This document shows, piece by piece, positions 1 through 7,773 of a stretch of 64,000 nt of DNA. The DNA is from Lachnospiraceae bacterium. Lineage in GTDB: Bacteria; Bacillota; Clostridia; Lachnospirales; Lachnospiraceae. The DNA lies in contig JAAWCE010000017.1 of NCBI GenBank assembly GCA_022793065.1, positions 23,208 to 87,207 of the forward strand, given 5' to 3'. A program made the translations under genes and the position numbers. The notes under the pieces were generated by a model. The model did no database searches and had not been told where the DNA came from. It was given only the letters and a program-made list of their open reading frames with translations. Within the stretch, counting starts at the first letter, position 1. Every line of letters starts with the position of its first letter.

Positions 1-41
1 CGTTTCCCCCCGCCGGCCGCCTGTTTCTTATTCTCCGACAT
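1..41 (-). CDS. N-terminus of an unidentified protein, cut by the window edge
   Basis: Reading leftwards from 41, an ATG opens a frame beginning MSENKKQAAGGGK that runs off the window. An AGAGG sequence lies about 12 nt upstream, and an extended -10 (TGC-TATACT, minus strand, positions 83-75) precedes it, so a separate promoter for this gene is plausible. Only 13 residues are visible, so no function can be given. It lies downstream of the Fur-controlled small gene, but the internal promoter suggests it is not simply part of that transcript. Confidence 0.4.
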   Translation of the reverse strand, partial: MSENKKQAAGGGK

Positions 42-124
42 TTTTCTTCAAGACCTCTTAACACTTTCAAAAGTAGTATAGCATATTACTCCATGCAAGG
101 AAAGACAAAAATTTAAAAAAGAAA

Positions 125-331
125 TCACCCCTGCCTTCTTCCATTGCTATTCTCTTCGGGATCAGTGCCAGATTCGCTGAAGTCGCAAGAACAGCGATTT
201 TCTGAACGGCCTGAACAGCCCGTACATCCTGAACAACCGCAATTCTGCCCGCTGCCGCGTCTGTTTAACTGACCACGTACAATAAAATACACAACTGCCA
301 CAAGAATTATAATGATAATAATATCAGCCAT
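125..331 (-). CDS. FeoB-associated Cys-rich membrane protein
   Basis: This is a 68-residue protein with one N-terminal membrane helix (about residues 3-19, rich in Ile and Val), followed by a short soluble tail. The tail carries seven cysteines in closely spaced C-x-C and C-x2-C arrangements at about residues 31-49. That layout is typical of the small Cys-rich membrane proteins found with the ferrous iron transporter FeoB in Firmicutes. A role in handling Fe2+ at the membrane is inferred from this association, not shown. No feoA or feoB lies within the window on the visible side. The promoter region contains a near-perfect Fur box, which supports an iron role independently of the family match. 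Confidence 0.8.
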   Translation of the reverse strand: MADIIIIIILVAVVYFIVRGQLNRRGSGQNCGCSGCTGCSGRSENRCSCDFSESGTDPEENSNGRRQG

Positions 332-367
332 TTATACCTTCAAACCTCCTAAAATTTGTCCTTATTT

Positions 368-416
368 TTGAGAATCATTCTCATTTAAATTTATTATAAC
401 TTGAGGCATTTGTCAA
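368..416 (-). promoter_or_regulatory. Promoter with overlapping Fur box
   Basis: On the minus strand a TTGACA (-35, 416-411) is followed after 17 nt by TAAATT (-10, 393-388). Just downstream lies the palindrome TGAGAATGATTCTCA (384-370), which matches the Fur-box core of GATAATGATTATC-type sites. A repressor bound there would cover the transcription start of the Cys-rich iron peptide gene. Repression under iron-replete conditions is inferred from the known action of Fur. Confidence 0.75.
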
Positions 417-549
417 GTAAATATGGGCGCTATTTTCATTCATCTTATACCGGATTCCTAATAGCCTGTAATCATAATCTGAGGTTTTATCAGAAAGCGT
501 CAAATCCAACCAGAAACAAATTATACCTGAAACTTACAGAAACAATCTA

Positions 550-1313
550 TTATTTCTCCTCAGCAATGCAAAATTCCTCATACATTTGTTTTCTGATGCG
601 TTTATCTTCCAATACCAATTTCACTTCTTCTTCTCTTCCAGAAGCATAAAGCTGCATCAATAACGATGTCAGCATATCTTCCCCTATTTCTTTTCCTATT
701 TCTTTTCCACGCTCTTCTCCGATCGCTTCAAGCATGTCAATGTATTCACACATAATAACATCTCCGCCCCTTTCCTGTATTCTCAGCATTTTGTCAATAT
801 TACTCGTAAATCTGTAATCTCCTGTGAGGGCTTCCATCATACTGCAAAGAGCCGCAACATGAATTATTTTTTGCCCCTTTCTGCTCCATCCTGACGCATC
901 AGTTGATGCAGACTCAAAGGAATACAAGCGCTTTTTCTAGTCCAGTCAATTACCGTTATAATCACAGGATATACTGCCTGTTTTGATTCCAACTGCTGCC
1001 TGTACGCACCTCCCTGATAAGACACTTGCCTTAAAACCTGACGCCTTTCAAGCCGTGTTTCATTTTCAACAATATACTGCGCCCTTATTTTACCTTCCTG
1101 CATATGATAAAAACTTTTATCACAAAACTGATTATGCATCCCCTCCTTCCTGTCTCCTCTTCCCCATGTAAAATAAAAACTTTCTGTTGGAGCGGGCTGC
1201 ATTTCATTTGCTTTCAACTTTTGCCTCCCGCCATACATCAGCACGTTTTCACAGTCTACAAACACATCTGCATATGAGAGCAAAATCTTTTCCGCAATAT
1301 CTTTTTCTGCCAT
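550..1313 (-). pseudogene. Decayed Rpn/PD-(D/E)XK nuclease-family gene
   Basis: Two overlapping minus-strand frames encode the ends of one family. The first starts at ATG 1313 behind an AGGGAGG site (MAEKDIAEKILL...). It covers the DVF-x-D-x-x-NVL entry motif and the YPVI-x-x-VIDW strand, then ends near 864. The second frame (927-550) resumes with the typical Q-K-I-I-H-V-A and ALTGDYRF region and a C-terminal coil. Compared with the intact relative at 50.1-51.1 kb, roughly 100 central residues are missing and the frame changes near 890-900. This family (transposase-derived Rpn nucleases) is often found in multiple, partly decayed copies. A product is unlikely to be active. Confidence 0.7.
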
Positions 1314-1385
1314 ATTAATCCCTCCCTGTCTGCTTTTAGTATTAATTTTATAATATTTTATGTTTATATTGTGAATATAAAGCAA

Positions 1386-1967
1386 GAATTTTTCGACTTA
1401 AAAGAACAATGGAACACGCCATTTCAGACTGCAATGATAATTTACACTATTATAAAAAATTTGCTTTATAAGAACTATAGCACAATTTAAAATACAATTC
1501 AATTATTTTATAAAAATAATACAATAAATAGGAAAGCAAACAGGGCTGAAAATATGTTTCATTTTATCCGCCGCAGAAAGACCTCTCTGTAGAATACACC
1601 CTGAGGATTGCAGTCATTGAAACTTAACAGGGATAATTTTATATGAATCAAGCAGGGGAATGTCCCTCTCCACTACTCGCCGCGCGGCCCGCATTAGCGG
1701 CAAACTTCCACATGTGAGCCTGCGCATAAAAAAGGGCTATCGCATTAAATAATCAACACGACAGTCCCTTTCTATTACTTTATAATATTTAATTTTGCGC
1801 GTGATGTACAAAATTCCGTCATTATCTGACAGTTGCTAAACAGAGTTTCCTGCATTCCATATTCCAATTGGTCGTGCAAATTTTCCACCACTATAACTCG
1901 AACCATCCATACAATTTTGTTAAGCTGTATTTATATAGTACACTAAATGTTACTTATAATTAAAACT
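1386..1967. other. A+T-rich gap without a supported gene
   Basis: No frame here combines a ribosome site, family-like sequence and adequate length. The segment at about 1650-1715 is much more G+C-rich than its surroundings and resembles a segment at about 44,920-44,985, so it may be a dispersed repeat or a relic. The rest is A+T-rich and looks like decayed intergenic DNA next to the broken nuclease gene. Confidence 0.5.
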
Positions 1968-2171
1968 TCATCTTTGGTCATCCTTTTCCGGTTTAAATGG
2001 AAGTTTTTCTTCATGATATCTGCCGCATATGTATCTGCGGAAATATACATCGGGATGAAAATTCTCTCTAAGTCCATACCAGACGTCTTCTGGCACATCC
2101 CTATAACGACGCACATGTCCGTCGCTTGTCAGCTTAACCTCTAATAAAGCACATTGTGGGTCATATCCCAA
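1968..2171 (-). CDS. KTSC-domain protein, start codon uncertain
   Basis: The 67 residues match the KTSC fold: a GYDP turn, a strand LLEVKLTSDG, the RYRDVPEDVWYGL segment and a final Y-I-C-G-R-Y. KTSC domains are small RNA-polymerase- or Lys-tRNA-synthetase-associated modules of unclear function. The annotated start is a TTG at 2171, but family-like sequence continues upstream in frame (ISFYSSLIETLGYDP). A strong GGAGG (2222-2218) sits 7-8 nt before an ATT codon at 2210-2208, with a stop in frame just beyond. The ancestral start was therefore probably at 2210, now changed to ATT. Confidence 0.6.
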   Translation of the reverse strand: MGYDPQCALLEVKLTSDGHVRRYRDVPEDVWYGLRENFHPDVYFRRYICGRYHEEKLPFKPEKDDQR

Positions 2172-2273
2172 CGTTTCAATTAACGAGCTATAAAAACTGA
2201 TGTAATAAATTGTTTTATCCTCCGTAAAAAATGGTCAACTTGTTCCCATAGCGATTTGTAAAGTTCATCACAA

Positions 2274-2768
2274 CTAATATGTATATACGAATTCACCTGT
2301 ATCATTAACGCCTTCAGCATAACCATCCACATCTGCATAGTGTGTACAAGTGATACGATAAGTGGCATCCTTAACAGCATTTTCGTAGGTGATACAAATA
2401 GCCATCATAGTACGGTCATTTATCTCCCCTCCGCTACATGTCGCCACTGTCTTCCAGCCATACCAAAACTTCCGCTGAATTACAATATCCTTAACGCCTA
2501 TTACAGAGGCAACGCCTATTGCTCCAGTAGTAATATCAATATACATTCCATCATCATGTCCACTGATGCTGATAATACATTGTGCTAATGCTGTAAAAGG
2601 TATAGATTCTTTCTCGATATCCACAACTTCTGCCCTTAATACCTCCGGAACCTCTTCCAACATCCCCACCTCTGCTGCTTCTACTGTTAGGCATGAGAAA
2701 CCAAAGCTTCCTGTAAGCAATGCTACCACAAGTGTCATACTCATTATCATTCGTACTACTCTTCTCAT
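2274..2768 (-). CDS. Small secreted protein, DUF6147-like
   Basis: A 164-residue protein with a clear signal peptide: a basic MRRVVR, a hydrophobic core to about residue 25, and an AxA-like cleavage site near LTVEAAE. The mature part alternates short strands: CIISISGHDDG, a GAIGVASVIGVKDI stretch, IQRKFWYGWKTV, and a final Y-R-I-T-C-T-H-Y-A-D. This pattern resembles small secreted Lachnospiraceae proteins of the DUF6147 type, whose function is unknown. AAGGAG lies 8-10 nt before the ATG. It lies between the sigma/anti-sigma pair and the KTSC gene, separated from each. Confidence 0.6.
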   Translation of the reverse strand: MRRVVRMIMSMTLVVALLTGSFGFSCLTVEAAEVGMLEEVPEVLRAEVVDIEKESIPFTALAQCIISISGHDDGMYIDITTGAIGVASVIGVKDIVIQRKFWYGWKTVATCSGGEINDRTMMAICITYENAVKDATYRITCTHYADVDGYAEGVNDTGEFVYTY

Positions 2769-2846
2769 TTTCCTTTTCTCCTTAGCATTATTTTTTGAAG
2801 GACGTCCTATTCTCCTTTCCCCTGAAACACTTTCTAAATTATCCCT

Positions 2847-4136
2847 CTACTTATAAATGGCCTGAGAAAGCATTTTATTACAAATTATTTCATTTTTTTC
2901 TAAATTATTTTTTACCCAAAGCAAATATTGTTCAGCTAAACCCTTTAATTCATCTAAACTTTCTTGACCTTGAATAAAATATTGTGAGTTATTCTCAAAA
3001 AAATACACTAAATAATACTGTTTTCCAGATTCTTCAGTTTTACTATATATATTCATTTGCTTTTCACCTATCTCATATATATCTAAAAAACTATAAGTTG
3101 CAAGCCACTCCGTATTAAACGATATTTCATCTAAGTATACCATCATCCCAAAAAACATTTCTCTTTTATTATTTTGATCATAATAGAAACTAACTATTTT
3201 ACGAAAATTTCTAGGTTCTTCCACTTCAAAGTGCTTCCACACATACCCCTCCGGCATTTCAAATTCCCCATCAATCTCAAGCCACTCCTGCGCCCAGGAA
3301 GGGACATCTTCACTGTTCTTATAGATATGCACACCTTGCATGTCCGCATTAGAATCCAAATTTTCCGGTGAAGTCAACATTTGTGTTCCTGTATTATCAC
3401 GTCTCAGCCAATGGAAAAACCCCGTATCCGGGCTGGCCCCCACCGACACATTACCAATCACCCCTGCCACTGACATCACCAGCAGCAGCAAAACCGCCGC
3501 TGCCACATATTTATAATGCAGCACTCCGCCTGTCCGCTTTTCCTGCAGACGAAGAAAAGACCTTTTGGCTGTCTTCCCATTTCTTGTATACCTTTCGTCT
3601 TCTGACTTCCCCACGCCGTCCCTGCCTTCCGATTTTTCCAAACTGCTTCCAAATTCCGCTTTTTCAGGCGCCTTTCCCAATTCCAGCCTTTCTCTTGCTT
3701 CTTCCAATTCCTGTTTCCTCAGTCCATCCCCAAACTTTGACACTTCCAATACAACTCTGCCTTCTGGTTCTCTGCCCATGTCCGCCTTCTCCAGCGCTGC
3801 CCGTAACCCAAATCTTCCTGTCTTTTTCCACACTCTGGGCGGCTCCAAATCCCCAAATTCCTCGGTTCCAAACGCCTCTTTTGAAACCGGCCGCTCTTCT
3901 CCCCGTTCTCTTAGAAGCTCCTGAAAGCGTCCCCACGCTTCATCAGCCGCCGGCATCTCATTCTTATCCAAAGGTTCCAACTGGTCAAGCAAATATAAAA
4001 TGGATTCCACCGCTTTTTCATCATATTCCTCATCGGAGGCACGCATGGTATACCAATTCAGCTTTTCTTTTAACCCCATCACCAGAGAAGCCTTCTCTTC
4101 ATCCCTATATTCTTCTTTTATTCTGTCTTCCCTCAT
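2847..4136 (-). CDS. Membrane-anchored DUF4367 protein, putative anti-sigma partner
   Basis: From ATG 4136 (AAGGA 7 nt upstream; a weaker start lies at 4172) the protein has about 429 residues. The acidic, charged cytoplasmic part (1-200) is followed by one membrane helix (KYVAAAVLLLLVMSVAGVIG). An extracellular domain of about 190 residues follows; its strand pattern (W-x-x-F-E-V-E-E-P, SFYYDQNNK, YLVYFFENN-x-QYFIQG) is that of DUF4367. In clostridia such proteins commonly sit just after an ECF sigma gene and act as, or with, its anti-sigma factor. The sigma gene lies 134 nt upstream on the same strand. The sequestering role is inferred from this layout. The middle of the cytoplasmic part is low in complexity (repeated KAEFG and LEKSEG-type phrases). 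Confidence 0.65.
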   Translation of the reverse strand: MREDRIKEEYRDEEKASLVMGLKEKLNWYTMRASDEEYDEKAVESILYLLDQLEPLDKNEMPAADEAWGRFQELLRERGEERPVSKEAFGTEEFGDLEPPRVWKKTGRFGLRAALEKADMGREPEGRVVLEVSKFGDGLRKQELEEARERLELGKAPEKAEFGSSLEKSEGRDGVGKSEDERYTRNGKTAKRSFLRLQEKRTGGVLHYKYVAAAVLLLLVMSVAGVIGNVSVGASPDTGFFHWLRRDNTGTQMLTSPENLDSNADMQGVHIYKNSEDVPSWAQEWLEIDGEFEMPEGYVWKHFEVEEPRNFRKIVSFYYDQNNKREMFFGMMVYLDEISFNTEWLATYSFLDIYEIGEKQMNIYSKTEESGKQYYLVYFFENNSQYFIQGQESLDELKGLAEQYLLWVKNNLEKNEIICNKMLSQAIYK

Positions 4137-4270
4137 TCCGCTTTCCTTCCTCCGATCTGTCTGATCGGCCATCCACCCAGTTCCCCAATCCCTTCTTCCG
4201 ACTAACCATCGAGTTCTTCAACTTCTTCATCCCACAAGCCGCCTGTCCCGCTTCCCAATTTCCTTTTCCG

Positions 4271-4762
4271 CTAACCATCTATCCGGCTTCTTAATCTTTT
4301 CGTCCAACGATATAATTTCACCCTCATATTATTTTCTGTAATTCCTTCCGCCTCTGCCAACTCCGAAATTGTGACACCAAACAAATAATATTTCTTAATC
4401 AAAAGCCATTCCTTCTCGCTCAAGGTACTTTCCGCTGTCACATCCAACTCTTTCATTCCGTAACCGGAATCTTCTTCCGACAGTTCAAACCGTTCCGCCT
4501 CCCATGGCTCCGCATTTCTATACCGCATATACTTACGGAATTCCATCATTTTATACTTTGCAATACGCATCAAACGAAAGCGTGGATTGGGATGCTTCCA
4601 CAACTCATCCTGTTTCTTATAGGCCGTATAAAATGTTTCCTGTGTAATATCTTCTGCAATCTCTCTATCCGGAAAAATACGGTATATGTAATGATATACA
4701 ATTTCTAAGTTCTCTCTGTAAAATGCCGCGAAATCAAAATTCACAGCTTCTCTCTTTTTCAT
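4271..4762 (-). CDS. ECF-type RNA polymerase sigma factor
   Basis: 163 residues. Region 2 is visible at about 10-75 (YRENLEIVYHYIYRIFPD, then A-E-D-I-T-Q-E-T-F-Y-T-A-Y), the usual core-binding and -10-recognition helices. Region 4 at about 110-160 contains S-E-K-E-W-L-L-I-K-K-Y-Y and a helix-turn-helix (TISELAEAEGITENNMRVKLYRW). There is no region 1 or 3, as expected of group 4 sigma factors. It probably transcribes its own operon with the DUF4367 membrane partner. Region 4.2 reads ENNMRVKLYRWTKRLRSRI, so DNA binding looks intact. The signal sensed is unknown. Confidence 0.85.
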   Translation of the reverse strand: MKKREAVNFDFAAFYRENLEIVYHYIYRIFPDREIAEDITQETFYTAYKKQDELWKHPNPRFRLMRIAKYKMMEFRKYMRYRNAEPWEAERFELSEEDSGYGMKELDVTAESTLSEKEWLLIKKYYLFGVTISELAEAEGITENNMRVKLYRWTKRLRSRIDG

Positions 4763-5018
4763 ATCTACTTCGCCGTCCTATCCGTTCACAAATTGAATTC
4801 CCCTTACCTATGACTTTTCCCTCTGTTCGTTTCCAAATCATATCAATTTGTCAAGTCTTGCGTTATTTTGCTCCGGCACTACAACAATCAACGAAAAACC
4901 ACCTAACTGACGTTTTCCCCATCCCCCTTACCTCTAATGTACCATCATTTTCACTGTCAAAAACACAGTTTTAACTTATGCGAATTATTCCAAAGTATTT
5001 TCACTTTTCCTAAAATTC
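4763..5018. other. Divergent intergenic region
   Basis: This gap separates the minus-strand sigma gene from the plus-strand DAHP synthase gene. It must hold the sigma promoter. A minus-strand TTGACA occurs at 4854-4849, but no well-spaced -10 follows, so the promoter cannot be named with confidence. No RNA gene or additional frame is evident. Confidence 0.4.
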
Positions 5019-5047
5019 TTGCAGGAATTGTGTATATATATTATAAT
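5019..5047 (+). promoter_or_regulatory. Promoter of the DAHP synthase gene
   Basis: TTGCAG (5019-5024) and a perfect TATAAT (5042-5047) are 17 nt apart. The start point would be near 5054, leaving an untranslated leader of about 118 nt before the ATG. Confidence 0.6.
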
Positions 5048-5147
5048 AGAAACGTTTTATAACTTCATGACCTTGCTATTTGGAATTTTAACATGCACTC
5101 TCAACCATTTATTGAATTATTTACAACAATAATCTACAGAAAGGATT

Positions 5148-5160
5148 GCCTGTTTCAGGC
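5148..5160 (+). promoter_or_regulatory. Hairpin between ribosome site and start codon
   Basis: GCCTG-TTT-CAGGC forms a five-pair hairpin between the only good ribosome site (AAAGGA, 5140-5145) and ATG 5172. The linear spacing of 26 nt is too long for initiation. Folding out the 13-nt hairpin leaves 13 nt, so the structure may bring the site into range. Confidence 0.45.
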
Positions 5161-5171
5161 AAAGAAAAAGT

Positions 5172-6200
5172 ATGAGTTTCCAATTTATTCAAAAATTGCC
5201 CACACCTGACGAGATACGGCAAAAATATCCTCTCCCCCAGGCGCTTGTGGAAATCAAACGCACCCGCGACGAAGAAATCAGAAAAGTCATCACCGGGGAA
5301 AGCAATAAATTCCTGGTGATTATCGGTCCCTGTTCCGCGGACAATGAAGCATCTGTCTGCGACTATGTAAACCGCCTGGCAAAGCTAAACGAAAAAGTCC
5401 GGGATAAATTAATATTGATTCCCAGAATCTATACCAATAAACCCCGTACCACAGGCGAAGGCTATAAAGGCATCGTCCATCAGCCAGACCCCGAAAAGAA
5501 ACCTGACTTTCTGGCCGGGCTGATTGCCATGCGAAAAATGCACATACGCGCTATCGAAGAATCCGGTCTCACAGCGGCAGACGAAATGCTATATCCGGAA
5601 AACTGGAGATACTTGTCCGATATTTTATCCTATGTTGCCATCGGCGCCCGGTCCGTGGAAGATCAGCAGCACCGCCTTACCGTCAGCGGCTTCGATGTCC
5701 CCGCCGGCATGAAAAATCCCACCAGCGGAGACTTGTCCGTCATGCTGAATTCCGTCTATGCAGCCCAGCATCCTCATTCATTCATCTACAGGGGATGGGA
5801 AGTCACGACTACGGGAAACGAGCTGACCCACACCATATTGCGCGGCGCCGTAAATAAACATGGCAATAATATTCCCAATTATCATTATGAAGATTTGAAT
5901 TTACTGTTGGAAATGTACGGAAAAATGGAATTAAAGCATCCCGCATGTATCATTGATGCCAACCATTCCAATTCCGGCAAACAATTCCAGCAACAGATTC
6001 GTATTTCTAAAGAAGTTATGCACAGCCGCAAGTTAAACTCAGACATTCACAGATTGGTAAAAGGAGTGATGATTGAAAGTTATATTGAGGAAGGATGCCA
6101 AAAAGTAGGCGGCGGCGTCTATGGAAAGTCTATCACGGACCCCTGCCTGGGCTGGGAAGCATCCCAACAGCTCATTTATGAACTGGCAGAATACGAATGA
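5172..6200 (+). CDS. aroF: 3-deoxy-7-phosphoheptulonate (DAHP) synthase, class I
   Basis: This cytoplasmic enzyme condenses phosphoenolpyruvate with erythrose 4-phosphate, the first step of the shikimate route to aromatic amino acids. The 342 residues match the type I-alpha (AroF/G/H) family along the full length. Seen are IIGPCSADN (about 51-60), PRIYTNKPRTTGEGYKG, GARSVEDQQHR, KNPTSGD, IIDANHSNSGKQ and the final GKSITDPCLGW. It stands alone, not in an aro or trp operon. Its leader carries an odd hairpin at the ribosome site but no aromatic-rich leader peptide or T-box. Isozyme type (Phe-, Tyr- or Trp-sensitive) cannot be judged by eye. Confidence 0.95.
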   Translation: MSFQFIQKLPTPDEIRQKYPLPQALVEIKRTRDEEIRKVITGESNKFLVIIGPCSADNEASVCDYVNRLAKLNEKVRDKLILIPRIYTNKPRTTGEGYKGIVHQPDPEKKPDFLAGLIAMRKMHIRAIEESGLTAADEMLYPENWRYLSDILSYVAIGARSVEDQQHRLTVSGFDVPAGMKNPTSGDLSVMLNSVYAAQHPHSFIYRGWEVTTTGNELTHTILRGAVNKHGNNIPNYHYEDLNLLLEMYGKMELKHPACIIDANHSNSGKQFQQQIRISKEVMHSRKLNSDIHRLVKGVMIESYIEEGCQKVGGGVYGKSITDPCLGWEASQQLIYELAEYE

Positions 6201-6203
6201 TTC

Positions 6204-6815
6204 TTAAAATATTTTCAAAAAACCTTTCAGTAAATGGGGATTCATATATCCTTCTAACAGGCAGCCGGCAATCATTGCCAAAATGATTGCCACAAGCTGT
6301 CCTGCTTTTTGGAGTAAAAACCCCCGGTCCATCGCCTCATAACCGCCGCTGTTTCTATGATAAATTCCTCTGAACACTGTTTCACACCAACCAATCATCA
6401 CTATCATTGCCGGCACATACAGCAAATATTGAGGAAACACACTAACCACCGCCAGCATAATTCCTTTCATGCCATATCGCATAGCCAATGAACTAATCAG
6501 AATTCCAGCGGAACAGCCATACCAGAAAACAGTTCCCACACAGGCCGCCAATCCTAAATATGTGGTGGAAAGTACAGCCAAAATCAACAGTTTACCAATT
6601 CTTTTTCTCAAAATATAGCAAAAAAGAGCACTGCTATCCACGGTCATGTACTTCATTTGATACAGAGTATCCTCATCAAGCAATCCCGTATTTTCCAACA
6701 AAATGCTCTTTCCAATATTCATCACAATCATTCCCGACAACAATCCCAGGAAAAAAAGCGCCAAAATATTGCGCCTTCCAGGATTCAGGCTGAAACTCTT
6801 CCCCACAAACTGCAT
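6204..6815 (-). CDS. spoIIM: Stage II sporulation protein M-like membrane protein
   Basis: About 203 residues from ATG 6815, chosen because GGTGG lies just upstream; the longer frame would need a TTG at 6854. There are five hydrophobic segments (FLGLLSGMIVMNIG; LLILAVLSTTYLGLAACVG; SAGILISSLAMRYG; IMLAVVSVFPQYLLYVPAMIVMIG; QLVAIILAMIAGCLLEGYMNP). The FPQYLLYVPA core and the G-x-L-x-E-x-Y-x-N-P ending are typical of SpoIIM. In Bacillus, SpoIIM with SpoIID and SpoIIP forms the peptidoglycan-degrading engine that drives forespore engulfment. It ends 3 nt from the convergent aroF stop. Confidence 0.8.
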   Translation of the reverse strand: MQFVGKSFSLNPGRRNILALFFLGLLSGMIVMNIGKSILLENTGLLDEDTLYQMKYMTVDSSALFCYILRKRIGKLLILAVLSTTYLGLAACVGTVFWYGCSAGILISSLAMRYGMKGIMLAVVSVFPQYLLYVPAMIVMIGWCETVFRGIYHRNSGGYEAMDRGFLLQKAGQLVAIILAMIAGCLLEGYMNPHLLKGFLKIF

Positions 6816-7067
6816 CTTTCCCACCGTCCTTTCAATGGTTTTATTTCCAGACAATCCATTGTATGCAGACGACTTATATCCTATGCTAGTTGATTACGGC
6901 CCTTTTGTGTCAACATTATACCAAAATTTCATGCGCAAGAGGATGTGTAAACACCCCTCTTTAAGCATACCATTTTCCCATACTTGCCGCCTGACAATAT
7001 TGACCACAGGTACAATAAAGCGGGCGGCAAGCACAAAATCTTCCCTATTCATGTTCTCAATAAATAC

Positions 7068-7613
7068 TTATCTCTCTGCCTCAGCAAATCTGGCAGCGTA
7101 AGTCAGAATTCCGCAAATGGTCTTAGAATCCTGAATCCTGCAATCAAAAATCATCTGTTTTAACTCTTCCAGAGAATGAGCCTCTACCTGGAGCACCTCA
7201 TCCTCATCTAAATGCTGCATCCCTTTTTTCAGATTTCTTGCCAGATAGATATCAATTTTTTCATTACAGAAGGCCACAGTGGTATAAATGGAATTCAGTA
7301 ATTCCAGATGATCACAGGTATATCCGGTCTCTTCCTCCAGCTCACGCATGGCCGCCGTCTCCGTAGGCTCTTCCCGCCCGTTCAGCCCTCCGGCCGGAAT
7401 TTCTAAAGTCTCACGCTCTAAGGCATTGCGATACTGTCTGACCATAAGAAGTTTTCCATCCTCCCCCACGGCAACTACGGCCGCAGCGCCCTTATGGTCT
7501 ATCAAGTCCCATTTTGCCACATTCCCATTGGGTATCTGCATGGTATCCTGATAATAATCTATAATCGCGCCTTTCGCCACAAGTTCCCTTTTCAGTCTTT
7601 TGTATTCTTCCAT
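7068..7613 (-). CDS. Nudix hydrolase, ADP-ribose pyrophosphatase type
   Basis: 181 residues from ATG 7613, which has AGGGAG 7 nt upstream. The Nudix box is complete at about 85-107 (G-G-L-N-G-R-E-E-P-T-E-T-A-A-M-R-E-L-E-E-E-T-G), preceded by the hydrophobic strand ETLEIPA that is typical of ADP-ribose pyrophosphatases. The tryptophan-containing N-terminal substrate segment (NGNVAKWDLIDHKGA) also fits that subfamily. It probably hydrolyses ADP-ribose to AMP and ribose 5-phosphate in the cytoplasm. It follows the aminotransferase gene on the same strand, but 160 nt of palindromic sequence lies between, so co-transcription is uncertain. Confidence 0.85.
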   Translation of the reverse strand: MEEYKRLKRELVAKGAIIDYYQDTMQIPNGNVAKWDLIDHKGAAAVVAVGEDGKLLMVRQYRNALERETLEIPAGGLNGREEPTETAAMRELEEETGYTCDHLELLNSIYTTVAFCNEKIDIYLARNLKKGMQHLDEDEVLQVEAHSLEELKQMIFDCRIQDSKTICGILTYAARFAEAER

Positions 7614-7625
7614 ATTTACACTCCC

Positions 7626-7675
7626 TGTGCGCTTTAGCGCACATACCAATTAACATTTGAAAGTTTACTTTCAAA
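7626..7675. repeat. Two perfect palindromes upstream of the Nudix gene
   Basis: TGTGCGC-TTTA-GCGCACA (7626-7643) and TTTGAAAG-TTTA-CTTTCAAA (7656-7675) are perfect hairpins with the same TTTA loop. Part of the second (7661-7679) recurs with one mismatch at 49582-49600. Confidence 0.7.
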
Positions 7676-7773
7676 CTTACACTCCCCTGACCGCTTTTAC
7701 AGACACACAAAGTCTGCTTTTAAACTTACGCTTTTACTATGCCTCCGGCAAATATATCTGGCATACATTCTCC

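Noticed and set aside
3368..4294. 308-codon plus-strand frame rich in Pro and Ser
   Set aside because: It is antisense to the DUF4367 protein gene, has no ribosome site and shows composition typical of a shadow frame.
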